Virus record (IMG/VR): IMGVR_UViG_3300042367_000058
Coordinates: 1-64,000 of that record
Reading direction: 5' to 3' (one strand)
DNA length: 64,000 nt
From: a virus
Positions within the stretch are counted from its first letter, which is position 1. Each line of letters opens with the position of its first letter. The notes below the pieces were generated by a model, which had not been told where the DNA came from, did no database searches, and saw only the letters and a list, made by a program, of their open reading frames with translations. The translations under genes were made by a program, and so were the position numbers. Below are positions 9,401 through 16,089 of this stretch, piece by piece.

Positions 9401-10227
9401 CAGGTACTGGTATTTACGCCGCCTCCTCCGGCACATCCTATAGTAATGTTGTTTGTGTTCGTGAAGCGGGAAATGGTGGTGCTGGCGCTTCTGCTCCTAG
9501 GCTTGGTTTTCATTGGGGCGGGGTTGTGGCTTCCAGTATCGCCATTGAAACCAGCGGACGCATTGCTATAACAAACAACCCCGGCACTGGATATGAAGCC
9601 TTTGTTTGTGGCACGTTTACCAGCCCTCAAATTGCAACAAATACGACCACAACTTATGGCGGGGCGACACAATCAGCGTCAAAGAATGGTTACTTCGGCT
9701 ATTTGATGGGCACCTCAACCAATCATTTGAATGCAATGGCTGACGCTTCTGGTAACGGCGGTTTTTACCGAGAATCAAACGGCGTTTGGCCCCTTTATTA
9801 CCTTGTGTCAAATGGTGGCATTGGGATAATGACATCCACAACGTCTTCTTCGTATGCAATGTATGTGGCTGGGTCAATCTATGCGACAGCCAACGTGGTT
9901 GCGTATTCAGACCGCAGAGCCAAGAAGGACGTAGTTACCATTGACAATGCGCTTGAAAAAACAAACAAGCTGCGGGGCGTGTACTACAAGAAAATTGAAG
10001 AAGACATTAAAGATGAAGCCCATCACGACAAACGCCAGATGGGTGTCATTGCTCAAGAGGTGTTGGAAATTGCCCCAGAGGTTGTGACTTACGATAAAGA
10101 AAACGACAAGTACGGTGTAGCTTACGCAAACATGGCTGGCTTGTTCATTGAAGCCATCAAGGAGCTGACCGACAAAGTGGCAACGCTTGAGGCAAAATTG
10201 GAACAATCAATAAAGGATAAATCATGA
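6421..10227 (+). CDS. Tail fibre with C-terminal S74 intramolecular chaperone (fibre 1)
   Basis: 1,268 residues. The N-terminal 100 residues (FVVKDRVQETTTTAGTGTVT) are probably the virion-attachment part. The long shaft is Thr/Ser/Gly rich with repeated GTLPIANGGTG-type units. The C-terminus has AYSDRRAKKDV at about residue 1163, then MGVIAQEVLEIAPEVV and a terminal coiled coil, which is the peptidase S74 endosialidase-chaperone domain. It trimerises the fibre and cleaves itself off at the Ser of SDRR. The product should bind the receptor. Confidence 0.9.
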   Translation: MAFVVKDRVQETTTTAGTGTVTLGGAVLGFQTFAIIGDGNTTYYAIANPTTGEWEVGLGTYTASGTTLSRTTVFESSNSGSLVNFAAGSKNVFCTYPAERAVYLDAAGSAVTVLDIGTLGASTANITTANITSGTVSTTPTNNTDIVNKAYADAIASGIHFHEAVALATTTTLPANTYNNGTSGVGATLTGNANGALSVDSTLTVVTERILVKNEAAGANNGVYTVTQVGSAGTPYILTRATDFDTVGTGVDQIDEGDFFLVTSGTANVNTAWVQQTAPPITIGTTAIVFQQFSAPITYTAGTGLSESPTYTFNIANTGTAGTYGSASSVPVFTTNAQGQVTGVSPTGIAISSAAVSGLAASATTDTTDASNITTGTLGTSRLSGSYTGVTGVGTLTAGTWNATAIGAVYGGTGLTSYAVGDLLYADTTTSLATLADAAVGNALISGGVSANPSWGKIGLATHVSGTLPIANGGTGSTSTTFVDLATNVTGTLPVGNGGTGAATFTANNVLLGNGTSALQVVAPGTNGNVLQSNGTTWVSASAPSTMVYPGAGIPNSTGTSWATSYSTTGSGTVVALATSPSFTTPILGTPQSGNFSTGTFTWPTFNQNTTGNAATATTATTLSSGQTNWSGTGVLGNVVGLMAWKNYGNSHVIFDASNSTSPSGTSVNNTNSTGAWIATYPTLMGWNGANTYGVRVDSARVSDSTSGNAATATTATNQSGGTVSATTGAFSSTITSSFAPAAINTTTPGLTNYGQVFNGTSSTNNAQALTWTWNSGGGAQAGIYVQSSGAFGTKMYLATTDDFATGAKTAVTIDHTGAVTLNRSSLSIGSGNYARFGPNPTWAATLQVGGDGVNGITRTASFASVVTTDGNLHLDSGTSKAMYLNYYAGTGGIVFGNGASGTAGSISAAGALSVSTVNGFTPTASIASNRLVATDANGYIFTNYFNSTDNAISSGVTAIMAKQGDNYYRSASAAAVASFINGQSILATQITNAGTGIYAASSGTSYSNVVCVREAGNGGAGASAPRLGFHWGGVVASSIAIETSGRIAITNNPGTGYEAFVCGTFTSPQIATNTTTTYGGATQSASKNGYFGYLMGTSTNHLNAMADASGNGGFYRESNGVWPLYYLVSNGGIGIMTSTTSSSYAMYVAGSIYATANVVAYSDRRAKKDVVTIDNALEKTNKLRGVYYKKIEEDIKDEAHHDKRQMGVIAQEVLEIAPEVVTYDKENDKYGVAYANMAGLFIEAIKELTDKVATLEAKLEQSIKDKS

Positions 10228-10409
10228 ACGACAAAATTAACATTGGCGAAGTAACGGTTGCCGAATTTAACATCATCATGAAGCAATTGGCCGCTGGGCA
10301 GCTTGGCGAGTGCATTGATTTGTTTATGAAACTGAGCAAGCTGGGGCAGGAGTTTCAAGCTATGCAACAAAATGGCGTTCGTCCTCCACCTCCACCCGCC
10401 AACCAATAA
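10224..10409 (+). CDS. Small protein between the two tail fibres
   Basis: 61 residues, overlapping the fibre stop (ATGA). It has a helical start (INIGEVTVAEFNIIMKQLAA) and a poly-proline end (PPPPPANQ). Its position suggests a fibre-assembly or attachment helper, but that is inference only. Confidence 0.65.
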   Translation: MNDKINIGEVTVAEFNIIMKQLAAGQLGECIDLFMKLSKLGQEFQAMQQNGVRPPPPPANQ

Positions 10410-10419
10410 AGGATGAATC

Positions 10420-12627
10420 ATGAGTTCATATTCACCAGACCTACGCATTGAACTGATCGACGCAGGCGCTCAAGCCGGTACATGGGGCACGACCACAAAC
10501 AACACGTTTGCGTACCTTTTGGAAGCAGCAATTGCCGGGTATCAAACTGTCAGTGTCACAAGCGCCAGCCAAGCCCTGACATACATCAACGGGGCATCTT
10601 CTACCGTTGCGGATAACCAGTCTGTCTACGCCATGCTGCGTTTCACGACAACCACCGGCGCGGCGTTCAACGTCTATGCTCCCCCAGCGTCAAAGCAGTA
10701 TATCGTGTGGAACGACAGTGGCTACTCGATGATTATTTACAACTCGACTGTAATCGGTAACACCACCGCAGCGGGCACAGGGGTAACAATTGCCAACGGC
10801 GCTAAGGTCATAGTGTGGTCTGATGGCACAAACTTCAACGAGTTGCAAGCATCCTCCATAACTGGAACTTTGGCCATCAACAAAGGCGGCACAGGTCAAG
10901 TCACAGCCAACGCAGCCTTCAACGCTCTGGCTCCAGTACAAACAAGTGCCAACGGAAGGTATCTGAAATCCGACGGCACAAACACAAGCTGGGATGCCAT
11001 CGACGTTGGTAGCGCTGATATTTCTGGCGTATTGCTCGGGGCTAACGGCGGTACAGGTGTCGCCAACTCAGGCAAGACAATCACTTTGGGGGGCAACCTG
11101 ACCACATCAGGCGCATTTGCAACCACCCTCACAGCTACCAACACAACCTCTGTCACTCTGCCCACAACGGGCACATTGGCAACCTTGGCTGGTACGGAGG
11201 CTCTGAGCAACAAAACTATTACTAGCTCAACCATCAACGGCTCAAGCAACACAATCACAAATGTCAGTTTGACTTCTGGCGTGACTGGAACTTTGCCAAT
11301 TGCCAACGGCGGTACAGGGACAACCTCAACTACGTTTGCAAACTTAACCACCAACGTGACAGGCACTTTGCCTGTTGCTAATGGCGGTACAGGGGCTACA
11401 ACATTTTCTTCCGGCGCATTATTGAAAGGTGCAGGGGGTTCAGCGGTTACCGTTGCAAGTGCGGCGGATATTGTTGGTCAAATTGGATCGACGGCTGTTA
11501 CAAATGCAACCAACGCCACGAACGCCACGAACGCCACCAACGCCACGAATGCAACAACAGCAGCATCATGTTCAGGCAACGCGTTAACAGCTACCGGCCC
11601 CCAGTCTGGCGGCACCTTCATTACGTCCGCTAATATTGCCAGTCAGTCAGTAGCTTCTGCAACGAACGCCACGAACGCAACCAATGCCACCAACGCCACA
11701 ACGGCGAGTAACGTATCAGGCACTGTTGCTGTTGCCAACGGCGGCACAGGCGCAACTACTGATTCAGGAGCTAGAAGTAATCTTGGTCTTGGTACTATGG
11801 CTACTCAAAATAGTAGTAGCGTTAGCATTACAGGCGGTTCAATTTCTGCCCTAACATCTCTTAACTGCACTGGGAATTCTGGAGTATCAACCTCTACCGC
11901 AATTGGAACTAGCGCCCTAGCAAACGCTTTATCGACCGCTTTTGACAATACGGCTTGTGGGAATACTGCACTTACTTCTGTTACAGGCGGCGACTACAAT
12001 ACGGCTGTTGGCTCTCAATCCGGACGTCTTATAGACTCTGGTGCTTACAATGTTTGTATAGGTTTTACAGCAGGTGATAGGATAACATCAGGTAGTGGGA
12101 ATACTTGCATTGGGTATAGCGCAGATACTAGTAGCGCCACTTCTGCTCAGCAGATTGTTATCGGCGATTCTCTTACAGGACAAGCAGATAGCACTGTAAC
12201 AATTGGAAACTTTGCCGGTAAGATTTATAACGCTTATACAGTAAATGCTACTTGGACTCAAACTTCTGATGAGAGGCTAAAGAAAAATATTCAAGAAGAC
12301 TCTCTGGGTCTGTCATTTATCAATCGTTTGCGTCCAGTTAAATACCAGTGGAAGCCAAGCAACGAAATTGACCAGACTCTTCCGTACTATAACGAAAAAA
12401 ATAAACGCGACACAAACACTGTCATGCATGGCCTTATAGCGCAAGAAGTTAAAGCCGCTCTAGATGCTGAAGGGGTAACAACTTTTGCTGGTTGGGATGT
12501 TGGAGCGGACACAATTCAAGCCATCTCAAGAGAAATGTTTATTTCTCCGTTAATAAACGCCATTAAAGAGTTAAACGCCAAACTGGACAGTGTTCAGGCT
12601 GAGCTCACTGCACTTAAAGCGAAGTAA
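10420..12627 (+). CDS. Second tail fibre with S74 chaperone and YadA-like repeats (fibre 2)
   Basis: 735 residues. The N-terminus (YSPDLRIELIDAGAQAGTWG) is conserved in phage tail fibres. The shaft includes GGTG units, a run of alternating Asn-Ala-Thr tripeptides (about residues 360-385 and 415-425), and trimeric-autotransporter head-like units such as NTAVGSQSG and NTCIGYSAD near 530-580. The C-terminus has TSDERLKKNIQ, HGLIAQEVKAAL and a final coiled coil, the S74 chaperone. DNA from about 11,750 on is richer in A/T than fibre 1, suggesting exchange. Confidence 0.88.
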   Translation: MSSYSPDLRIELIDAGAQAGTWGTTTNNTFAYLLEAAIAGYQTVSVTSASQALTYINGASSTVADNQSVYAMLRFTTTTGAAFNVYAPPASKQYIVWNDSGYSMIIYNSTVIGNTTAAGTGVTIANGAKVIVWSDGTNFNELQASSITGTLAINKGGTGQVTANAAFNALAPVQTSANGRYLKSDGTNTSWDAIDVGSADISGVLLGANGGTGVANSGKTITLGGNLTTSGAFATTLTATNTTSVTLPTTGTLATLAGTEALSNKTITSSTINGSSNTITNVSLTSGVTGTLPIANGGTGTTSTTFANLTTNVTGTLPVANGGTGATTFSSGALLKGAGGSAVTVASAADIVGQIGSTAVTNATNATNATNATNATNATTAASCSGNALTATGPQSGGTFITSANIASQSVASATNATNATNATNATTASNVSGTVAVANGGTGATTDSGARSNLGLGTMATQNSSSVSITGGSISALTSLNCTGNSGVSTSTAIGTSALANALSTAFDNTACGNTALTSVTGGDYNTAVGSQSGRLIDSGAYNVCIGFTAGDRITSGSGNTCIGYSADTSSATSAQQIVIGDSLTGQADSTVTIGNFAGKIYNAYTVNATWTQTSDERLKKNIQEDSLGLSFINRLRPVKYQWKPSNEIDQTLPYYNEKNKRDTNTVMHGLIAQEVKAALDAEGVTTFAGWDVGADTIQAISREMFISPLINAIKELNAKLDSVQAELTALKAK

Positions 12628-12683
12628 AAATTGATCCAATCTCCACCCTCTTCGCCGCAAATGCTTGTGTCGCCGCAATTAAG
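12628..12683 (+). repeat. 56-bp copy of the 5' end of the gene at 13,799 (left flank of tail cassette)
   Basis: 52 of 56 bases match 13797-13852. The frame would read IDPISTLFAANACVAAIK and then diverges at once, so this copy is non-coding debris lying right after the fibre 2 stop. Together with its partner it brackets a two-gene tail cassette of 1.17 kb, as expected if the cassette was inserted by recombination next to the start of the downstream gene. Confidence 0.85.
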
Positions 12684-12697
12684 ATACGGAGTAAAAA

Positions 12698-13162
12698 ATG
12701 GAATTCACATACAAAATTGAAAATTACATCCAGTCTGAAAAACGACTGTTTGTTATTTACACCCCCACCGACACATCGTTGCCACCTTGGGGTAATTGGG
12801 TGCAATTAGATGACGGCATGACAGAAGACCAGATTAAAGAACGGGTGATTCAGTCCCTTCCTAAATACCGCTGGGAAACTGCTGAAATAACAGCCGCCAA
12901 AAACCTTGTCAATCATTCTGCCGCAGCAACATTCCAACCCGCGCCAGAACCAGAAGCGCCAGTTTACCCACAACGTACGCCAGAAGAAATGGCAAGAATT
13001 CAACGCAATCAACTTTTGTTTGCGTCTGATTGGGCGGTGCTATCTGATTCTCCATTGTCTGACGCAAAGAAAGCAGCGTATCTGGCGTACAGACAAGCTT
13101 TGCGTGATGTACCTGAACAAAACGATTTCCCTGACAGTATCACTTGGCCCACAATACCTTAA
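12698..13162 (+). CDS. Phage tail assembly chaperone-like protein
   Basis: 154 residues. The C-terminal half contains RNQLLFASDWAVLSDSPLSD, then YRQALRDVPEQNDFPDSITW and a terminal TIP. This is the signature of the short tail-assembly chaperone family that usually follows fibre or tip genes. The N-terminal 70 residues are more variable. It lies inside the 1.17-kb cassette bounded by the 56-bp repeats, so it may have arrived with the next gene. Confidence 0.85.
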   Translation: MEFTYKIENYIQSEKRLFVIYTPTDTSLPPWGNWVQLDDGMTEDQIKERVIQSLPKYRWETAEITAAKNLVNHSAAATFQPAPEPEAPVYPQRTPEEMARIQRNQLLFASDWAVLSDSPLSDAKKAAYLAYRQALRDVPEQNDFPDSITWPTIP

Positions 13163-13171
13163 GGCGAGCGA

Positions 13172-13774
13172 ATGACTCTACCTACCGGAACAATATCAAT
13201 GTCGCAGGTCAACACCGAGTTGGGGTTAGCCGCGACAACAGCCATCAGCTTAAACCAAGCCAACGTGCGAACTCTTGCAGGCGTGCCAAGTGGCACTATC
13301 AGCATGAGTAACTTACAGGGAAAAACTAACATTACCCCGCAGTTTAATAATGGAAATACGTGGGACTACGGCACCACTTACACGTCTGGTGATTTTAGCA
13401 AGTTACCTAGTATTACTTTTCAATCTGACGGAACTATTACTTATAGCGGGGGGCAGGGCAATAATGTTTATCCATCTCCCACGGCATACTGCACCCCAAC
13501 TGGCGCTGGTATTGGAAGCGGTATTGAGTTTAGCGTTTATTTTACAAACACATCGCCAAGCCAATATCGCATGATATGGTTGGGAGAGTTCTACTTTGGT
13601 TCTGGATATAGCACACCGTATGTAAGCGTTGGCACTGCACGCACTTTTTCGTATCAAAGGTACGCCTCTGGAGGCCCCGGCTACGGCTATCTTAATATTA
13701 CAGTTACTGTAAGACGAACTGACGGGTCAGGCGCGGTTTCAAGAGCTGGCTATATATACTTATTTGCGGCATAA
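13172..13774 (+). CDS. Tail/receptor-region protein with conserved N-terminus
   Basis: 200 residues. The N-terminal 50 (LPTGTISMSQVNTELGL, then RTLAGVPSGTISMSNLQGK) is a conserved module in many phage tail genes and looks like a virion-docking domain. The rest is Gly/Ser/Tyr-rich beta structure with PTAYCTPTGAG and ends YIYLFAA. This fixed-head, variable-tail layout is typical of receptor-binding or adhesin proteins. It is the second gene of the repeat-bounded cassette. Confidence 0.7.
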   Translation: MTLPTGTISMSQVNTELGLAATTAISLNQANVRTLAGVPSGTISMSNLQGKTNITPQFNNGNTWDYGTTYTSGDFSKLPSITFQSDGTITYSGGQGNNVYPSPTAYCTPTGAGIGSGIEFSVYFTNTSPSQYRMIWLGEFYFGSGYSTPYVSVGTARTFSYQRYASGGPGYGYLNITVTVRRTDGSGAVSRAGYIYLFAA

Positions 13775-13796
13775 AATCAAACAAATAAGGTCTTTG

Positions 13797-13852
13797 AAAT
13801 TGATCCAATCTCCATCCTCTTCGCCGCAAATGCTTGTGTCGCTGCCATCAAG
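13797..13852 (+). repeat. 56-bp repeat, original copy at the start of the following gene
   Basis: Partner of 12628-12683 (52/56 identical, offset 1,169 bp). Here the sequence continues in frame into the membrane-anchored protein and is evidently the ancestral copy. The codon before Phe-Glu-Ile is GTC, so the cassette's right boundary appears to have removed the usual start codon. Confidence 0.85.
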
Positions 13853-14494
13853 GAAGGGTGCGAGCTTTACAAGCAGGCAAAGACTTCTTTCATGGAGGTC
13901 AAGGCTACAGTTGATGAAGCTGTTGGGATTGCCAAGGAAGTTCATGGGTTCTGGGGCAAGCTGGCAAAGATGTTTGGTGGAACCCCCGCCCCTGCCGCGC
14001 CCAAGCCTGTGGCGAAAAAGAAGGAAAAGTACGTTGCTGTTGACGAAACCCAAGTCATGGCGAATGTTGTCAGCCAGCTTACTGAGTTCTTCAAGTTGCA
14101 AGAGCAGTTGGCGGCGCACATAAGAGAAGAGGAAGAAAAGAGCCAGACTGTCTACGACCCCAACGCCAACCTGATGGAAGCCGCCCTGAAGAGGGTTATG
14201 GCTCAAGACCAGATGGCTGCGCTGGAAGTGACGATCAGGGAAACGATGGTGTATCAGTCACCGCCTGAGATGGGGGCGCTGTACAGCAAAGTGTTTGACA
14301 TGCGAAGCGTCATACAGGAGGAACAGGAGAAGGCAAGGTTGAAGGAAGAGGCGCAGGAAAGGTACAAGCAATGGCAACGACGGGAGGAAAAAAGAAACTT
14401 CCAAGCAAAGTCGGCGTATCTCGTAGCGACTATCCTATTCCTCCTTTACCTGTGGTTGTGGCTCCTGTTCGTCAGTCGTTTGGGGAAGACGTGA
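13799..14494 (+). CDS. Membrane-anchored coiled-coil protein, probable ATT start
   Basis: Conserved-looking N-terminal sequence IDPISILFAANACVAAIKEG extends upstream of the first ATG (13,892) with no ATG, GTG or TTG in frame before the previous gene's stop at 13,772. ATT at 13,799 lies 8 nt after AAGG (13,787-13,790) and is the best start, giving 231 residues; initiation at 13,892 would give 200. The middle is charged coiled coil (LKEEAQERYKQWQRREEKR). The C-terminus is one membrane segment (LVATILFLLYLWLWLLFV). It opens the lysis region; holin or anchor function is a guess. Confidence 0.65.
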   Translation: MDPISILFAANACVAAIKEGCELYKQAKTSFMEVKATVDEAVGIAKEVHGFWGKLAKMFGGTPAPAAPKPVAKKKEKYVAVDETQVMANVVSQLTEFFKLQEQLAAHIREEEEKSQTVYDPNANLMEAALKRVMAQDQMAALEVTIRETMVYQSPPEMGALYSKVFDMRSVIQEEQEKARLKEEAQERYKQWQRREEKRNFQAKSAYLVATILFLLYLWLWLLFVSRLGKT

Positions 14495-14661
14495 TGGGCT
14501 GGATTGCCGCTTGTGTGTTGGTCGCCCTGCTCTTGCCAATGCTGGGAATGTTGTACTTGGACATACTAGATGCCAAGCATGAAGTGAAGATGCAGACTGA
14601 GAAGCTTGAAAAGTTAAGGCGTGAGATGGAACAGGAGAGACGTAAGAATGACAAAACATGA
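14371..14661 (+). CDS. Small single-pass membrane protein overlapping the previous gene
   Basis: 96 residues in another frame, overlapping the 3' end of the previous gene by 124 bp. SD AGGAAAGG (14356-14363) fits the ATG. It has a Pro-rich N-terminus (SDYPIPPLPVVVAPV), one membrane helix (WIAACVLVALLLPMLGMLYL), then a basic coiled coil. Both overlapping frames therefore encode membrane proteins over the same DNA. Its stop lies within the next gene's start region. Likely part of the lysis or membrane module; function unknown. Confidence 0.65.
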   Translation: MATTGGKKKLPSKVGVSRSDYPIPPLPVVVAPVRQSFGEDVMGWIAACVLVALLLPMLGMLYLDILDAKHEVKMQTEKLEKLRREMEQERRKNDKT

Positions 14662-14851
14662 ACTCAAACTGCTGATGCTTACTGTTTGCGTTGGCATCCT
14701 CTGTGGCTTGCTGGTCGGTTGTGATGACCGCTTTCGTTACCCCTGCCAAGACCCAACAAACTGGAATAACGCAGAGTGCAAGCCGCCAATCTGTACTGCC
14801 ACTGGCACTTGCCCAGAACAGCTTATCAAACCTGAACAGGAGAAAAAGTGA
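14648..14851 (+). CDS. Small lipoprotein
   Basis: 67 residues from the ATG at 14648, 8 nt after AGGAGAG. Charged start MTKHELK, hydrophobic stretch LLMLTVCVGILCGLLVGC with a lipobox (LLVGC), then a short Cys-rich periplasmic part (CQDPTNWNNAECKPPICTA). It should be lipidated and sit on the inner leaflet of the outer membrane or on the inner membrane. It precedes a holin-like gene and the spanins. It could be a second outer-membrane lysis factor or an exclusion lipoprotein. Confidence 0.7.
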   Translation: MTKHELKLLMLTVCVGILCGLLVGCDDRFRYPCQDPTNWNNAECKPPICTATGTCPEQLIKPEQEKK

Positions 14852-15171
14852 TGCCTACTGTTGCCTACAAAACAAACAACCGCCTGACCGCCGAAGAGAT
14901 TGAAGTGCGCGTCTGGGCTTTTGTCATCATCATTCTGGTGACCATCCTGCTTGGCGCTATGGTGGCGTTCCTGTATTCGGTGACCTACGTCACTCAGCCA
15001 ATGGCAGGCATGGCCCCCATCGACAAAATTTACACCCAGCAGATCAGCACCATCATGGTGTTCATCACAGGCGTTCTGGGCGGAGTGGCTGGACGTTCGG
15101 GCATCAAAGCTGTAGCCAACGCCGTGGCCAAGGCCGAAGCTAACGATAACGACGAGCCTCCCAAGCCATGA
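14851..15171 (+). CDS. Holin-like membrane protein
   Basis: 106 residues from the ATG at 14851, overlapping the previous TGA. It has two predicted membrane segments, one at about 22-48 (VWAFVIIILVTILLGAMVAF) and a weaker one at about 68-88 (ISTIMVFITGVLGGVAG), plus a charged C-terminus. Size, topology and position immediately before Rz and the endolysin fit a holin. No sequence family is recognised with certainty. Confidence 0.65.
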   Translation: MPTVAYKTNNRLTAEEIEVRVWAFVIIILVTILLGAMVAFLYSVTYVTQPMAGMAPIDKIYTQQISTIMVFITGVLGGVAGRSGIKAVANAVAKAEANDNDEPPKP

Positions 15172-15617
15172 AGGGTTTACTCTCTGGATTGATTGCCCTG
15201 CTGCTGACCTTTGGCGGCGGGTATTTCTACGGCAAGTATGTCGAGAGAGAAGCCCAGCAGGTGGAAGTTGATCGTTTAAACACTGAAGCACGGGCCAAGG
15301 AACAGGCTCTAGCCGTTGCCGTAACCACCACCGCTGAAGCACTGAGGAAGACCAATGAAAAAGCCAAACTTGCTACAAAGCAGCGCGATGCTGCTATTGA
15401 TTCTGGCGCTCTCAAGCTGCGCGTCAAAACGACCTGCCCCGTACCAGCCTCCCCAGATCCCGCCACTCCCACAGGAGATAGTGGAGGAGAAGCATCAGCC
15501 GAACTTGACCGAGAGACTGCTAAAGCTCTTGTCGCCATAACCGACGAAGGCAACCGAGCCATTGAAAAGCTCAATGCCTGCATAACCCTTTACAACAACG
15601 CTAGGAGCGCCCAATGA
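15168..15617 (+). CDS. Rz: Inner-membrane spanin (Rz-like)
   Basis: 149 residues. N-terminal signal anchor (LLSGLIALLLTFGGGYFYGK), then a long periplasmic coiled coil (EREAQQVEVDRLNTEARAKE onward) and a C-terminal helical end (VAITDEGNRAIEKLNACITL), the Rz layout. A second gene encoding a lipoprotein is nested in the +1 frame, the classic Rz/Rz1 arrangement. It spans the periplasm to fuse the inner and outer membranes at the end of lysis. Overlap with neighbours is 4 bp on each side. Confidence 0.88.
   Translation: MKGLLSGLIALLLTFGGGYFYGKYVEREAQQVEVDRLNTEARAKEQALAVAVTTTAEALRKTNEKAKLATKQRDAAIDSGALKLRVKTTCPVPASPDPATPTGDSGGEASAELDRETAKALVAITDEGNRAIEKLNACITLYNNARSAQ
15355..15540 (+). CDS. Rz1: Outer-membrane spanin lipoprotein (Rz1-like), nested in Rz
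   Basis: 61 residues in the +1 frame, wholly inside Rz. SD GAGGAAG (15341-15347) fits the ATG. Short signal MKKPNLLQSSAMLLLILALS and lipobox ALSSC, followed by a Pro-rich stretch (KRPAPYQPPQIPPLPQ) typical of Rz1. The mature lipoprotein of about 37 residues would bind the Rz C-terminus from the outer membrane. Confidence 0.88.
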   Translation: MKKPNLLQSSAMLLLILALSSCASKRPAPYQPPQIPPLPQEIVEEKHQPNLTERLLKLLSP

Positions 15618-16078
15618 ACCTGACCGCTAACTTTTCCCTCCACGAACTGACAAAATCTGAGACTGCACTGCGTCTTGACTTGGACAACACCCCCGGCGAA
15701 GCCGAGACTGCGAGCCTGCGCTTGTTGTGCGAGAAAGTCCTCCAGCCTGTCCGAGACCACTTTGGCAAAGGCGTTAAGGTGAACTCAGGGTTCCGTGCTC
15801 CAGCCGTCAACCAAGCTACCGGAGGCTCAAAGTCCTCAGACCATTGCCTTGGCCGAGCAGCCGATATAGAGATTCCCGGCGTAGCAAACGCTGACTTAGC
15901 GCAGTGGATCATGGATAATCTGGACTACACCCAGTTGATTCTGGAGTTCTACACCCCCGGCATTCCTGACAGTGGCTGGGTGCATGTGTCTTACGACCCA
16001 AACAATCTGAAAAAGCAAGAATTGACCGCGACCAAGGTAGCTGGTAAAACACAGTATCTCCCCGGTCTTGTAGCTTAA
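15614..16078 (+). CDS. Endolysin, M15-type D,D/L,D-peptidase
   Basis: 154 residues, no signal peptide. Zinc-binding pattern SDHCLGRAAD (H77, D84) with the distal WVH (H124), as in peptidase M15A family proteins that cut peptide cross-links of peptidoglycan. SGFRAPAVNQATGGSKSSDH is the usual conserved block. Without a signal it needs a holin; one is proposed at 14851. It follows Rz by a 4-bp overlap, completing the lysis cassette. Confidence 0.92.
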   Translation: MNLTANFSLHELTKSETALRLDLDNTPGEAETASLRLLCEKVLQPVRDHFGKGVKVNSGFRAPAVNQATGGSKSSDHCLGRAADIEIPGVANADLAQWIMDNLDYTQLILEFYTPGIPDSGWVHVSYDPNNLKKQELTATKVAGKTQYLPGLVA

Positions 16079-16089
16079 GCGAGCAAAAA

